Below the pieces are notes generated by a model. The model saw only the letters and a list, made by a program, of their open reading frames with translations. It made no database searches and was not told where the DNA came from. From contig CAMBHV010000065.1 in NCBI GenBank assembly GCA_945867255.1, positions 1 through 7,086 of the forward strand: a stretch of 7,086 nucleotides of DNA, read 5' to 3'. The stretch is from an uncultured Clostridia bacterium (GTDB lineage: Bacteria > Bacillota > Clostridia > Oscillospirales > Ruminococcaceae). Positions 6,321-7,086 of the stretch are shown here, piece by piece; position 1 is the first letter of the stretch; each line of letters begins with the position of its first letter. The position numbers and the translations under genes were made by a program.

Positions 6321-6337
6321 GGCCTTGGAGAAAGGCC
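6321..6337 (+). promoter_or_regulatory. Intercistronic hairpin before the binding-protein gene
   Basis: GGCCTT (6321-6326) pairs perfectly with AAGGCC (6332-6337) around a 5-base loop, in the 81-base gap between the second permease and the binding-protein gene. No T-run follows. Hairpins in such gaps can stabilise one part of an operon mRNA and so raise binding-protein levels; that role is inferred here from position only. Confidence 0.4.
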
Positions 6338-6377
6338 CGCAAATAGAAATCTTATGAACCACAAGGAGGAAATTCGC

Positions 6378-7086
6378 ATGAAAAAGCTAGCAATCGTTGC
6401 TTTGCTTGCGGCGTTTCTGCTGACGGCATGTGCACCGCCAGCCGCGCCCACAGACTCTGTTGTATCTTCTGATGCAGGGGCAGCCACCGGCGAAAAAGTT
6501 GTCACCATGGCTGTCAGCTCCACCTGGGAGACGTTGATGCCTTTCAACACTTCCAGCAACTACGGCGACATCATTTTTGACCAGCTGTATGACCGCCTGG
6601 TCCTGAACCGTGGTGACGGCACAAACGAGCCGCGCCTGGCATCTTCCTGGGAGGTTGCCGAAGACAAGCAATCCATCACATTCACCATCGATGAAAATGC
6701 CAAATGGCATGACGGCGAACCTGTGACAGCTGAAGATGTGGCCTTCACTGCCCGGCTCGTCAGCGACCCGCAGATCAATTCTTCCAAGCGTTCGTTCCTC
6801 AGCTATTTTGAAGGTGTAGACGACAGTGGTGCCGAGATCAGCGAAGATTCCATCGGTGTGGAAGTGTTGGACGGCAATAAAGTCAAATTCAACTTCAAAC
6901 AGCCTATGGATCCCGATATCATCCTTGGCGTATTCAACAAAAACTTCTTCGTGCTGCCGCAGCACATCCTTGCCGATAAAACGGTAGAAGAAATCAATGG
7001 GCCGGATCTGTGGGAGGCCCCTGTGGGCAGCGGCCCGTTCCAGTTCAGCAGCTCCATTGCCGGGGAAGAGATCCAGCTGGTGTGCA
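6378..7086 (+). CDS. Solute-binding lipoprotein of the ABC importer, SBP family 5 (3' end beyond the window)
   Basis: A frame from ATG 6378 stays open to the window edge (236 complete codons). It starts with a lipoprotein signal peptide, MKKLAIVALLAAFLLTAC, whose lipobox LTAC puts the lipidated Cys at 18, followed by a low-complexity Ala/Pro/Ser linker. The mature domain matches family 5 (DppA/OppA/NikA-like) binding proteins: IIFDQLYDRLV, EPRLASSWEV, then WHDGEPVTAEDVAFT (110-124), the family signature. VGSGPFQF is another conserved segment near the edge. AAGGAGGA at 6363-6370 lies 7 bases before the ATG, a very strong ribosome binding site. It would capture the solute outside the membrane and deliver it to the two upstream permeases. 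About half or more of a normal 500-residue protein is missing, so ligand specificity cannot be judged. Confidence 0.95.
   Translation, partial: MKKLAIVALLAAFLLTACAPPAAPTDSVVSSDAGAATGEKVVTMAVSSTWETLMPFNTSSNYGDIIFDQLYDRLVLNRGDGTNEPRLASSWEVAEDKQSITFTIDENAKWHDGEPVTAEDVAFTARLVSDPQINSSKRSFLSYFEGVDDSGAEISEDSIGVEVLDGNKVKFNFKQPMDPDIILGVFNKNFFVLPQHILADKTVEEINGPDLWEAPVGSGPFQFSSSIAGEEIQLVC

Overview
The window looks like chromosomal DNA of a moderately GC-rich Gram-positive anaerobe of the Firmicutes/Clostridia type. This is inferred from strong AGGAGG-like ribosome binding sites in front of most genes, a lipoprotein-type transporter binding protein, a Clostridia-style YaaA protein, and a methyltransferase-type uroporphyrinogen decarboxylase homologue. 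No species can be named from the sequence alone.

Layout. (1) The left edge carries, on the minus strand, the first 83 codons of a two-component response regulator. (2) After a divergent intergenic region comes a plus-strand pair that overlaps by 4 bases: a membrane-anchored glycerophosphodiester phosphodiesterase and a YaaA-family peroxide-stress protein. A strong intrinsic terminator follows about 165 bases downstream. (3) A regulatory region of roughly 350 bases then leads to a good extended -10 promoter covered by tandem palindromes, and a leader with a possible 18-residue peptide and a hairpin. (4) This promoter probably drives an operon of five genes within the window: a zinc-motif UroD/MtaA-like protein, a GntR/FCD regulator broken by an in-frame TAA, two Dpp/Opp-type ABC permeases, and a lipoprotein substrate-binding protein that runs off the right edge. 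The ATPase genes are expected further downstream but are not visible.

How the genes may work together. The operon pairs import of a small solute (peptide/opine/nickel-type transporter) with a protein of the methylcobalamin-dependent methyltransferase superfamily, and originally with a local GntR-type repressor or activator. The regulator's nonsense codon falls where FCD-type GntR proteins have a conserved Glu in the DNA-binding domain, while the rest of the frame is intact. Local control therefore appears to have been lost recently, or the codon is a polymorphism or sequencing error. The palindromes over the -10 box are the obvious candidate operator for that regulator. No mobile element, CRISPR array, tRNA or rRNA was seen.
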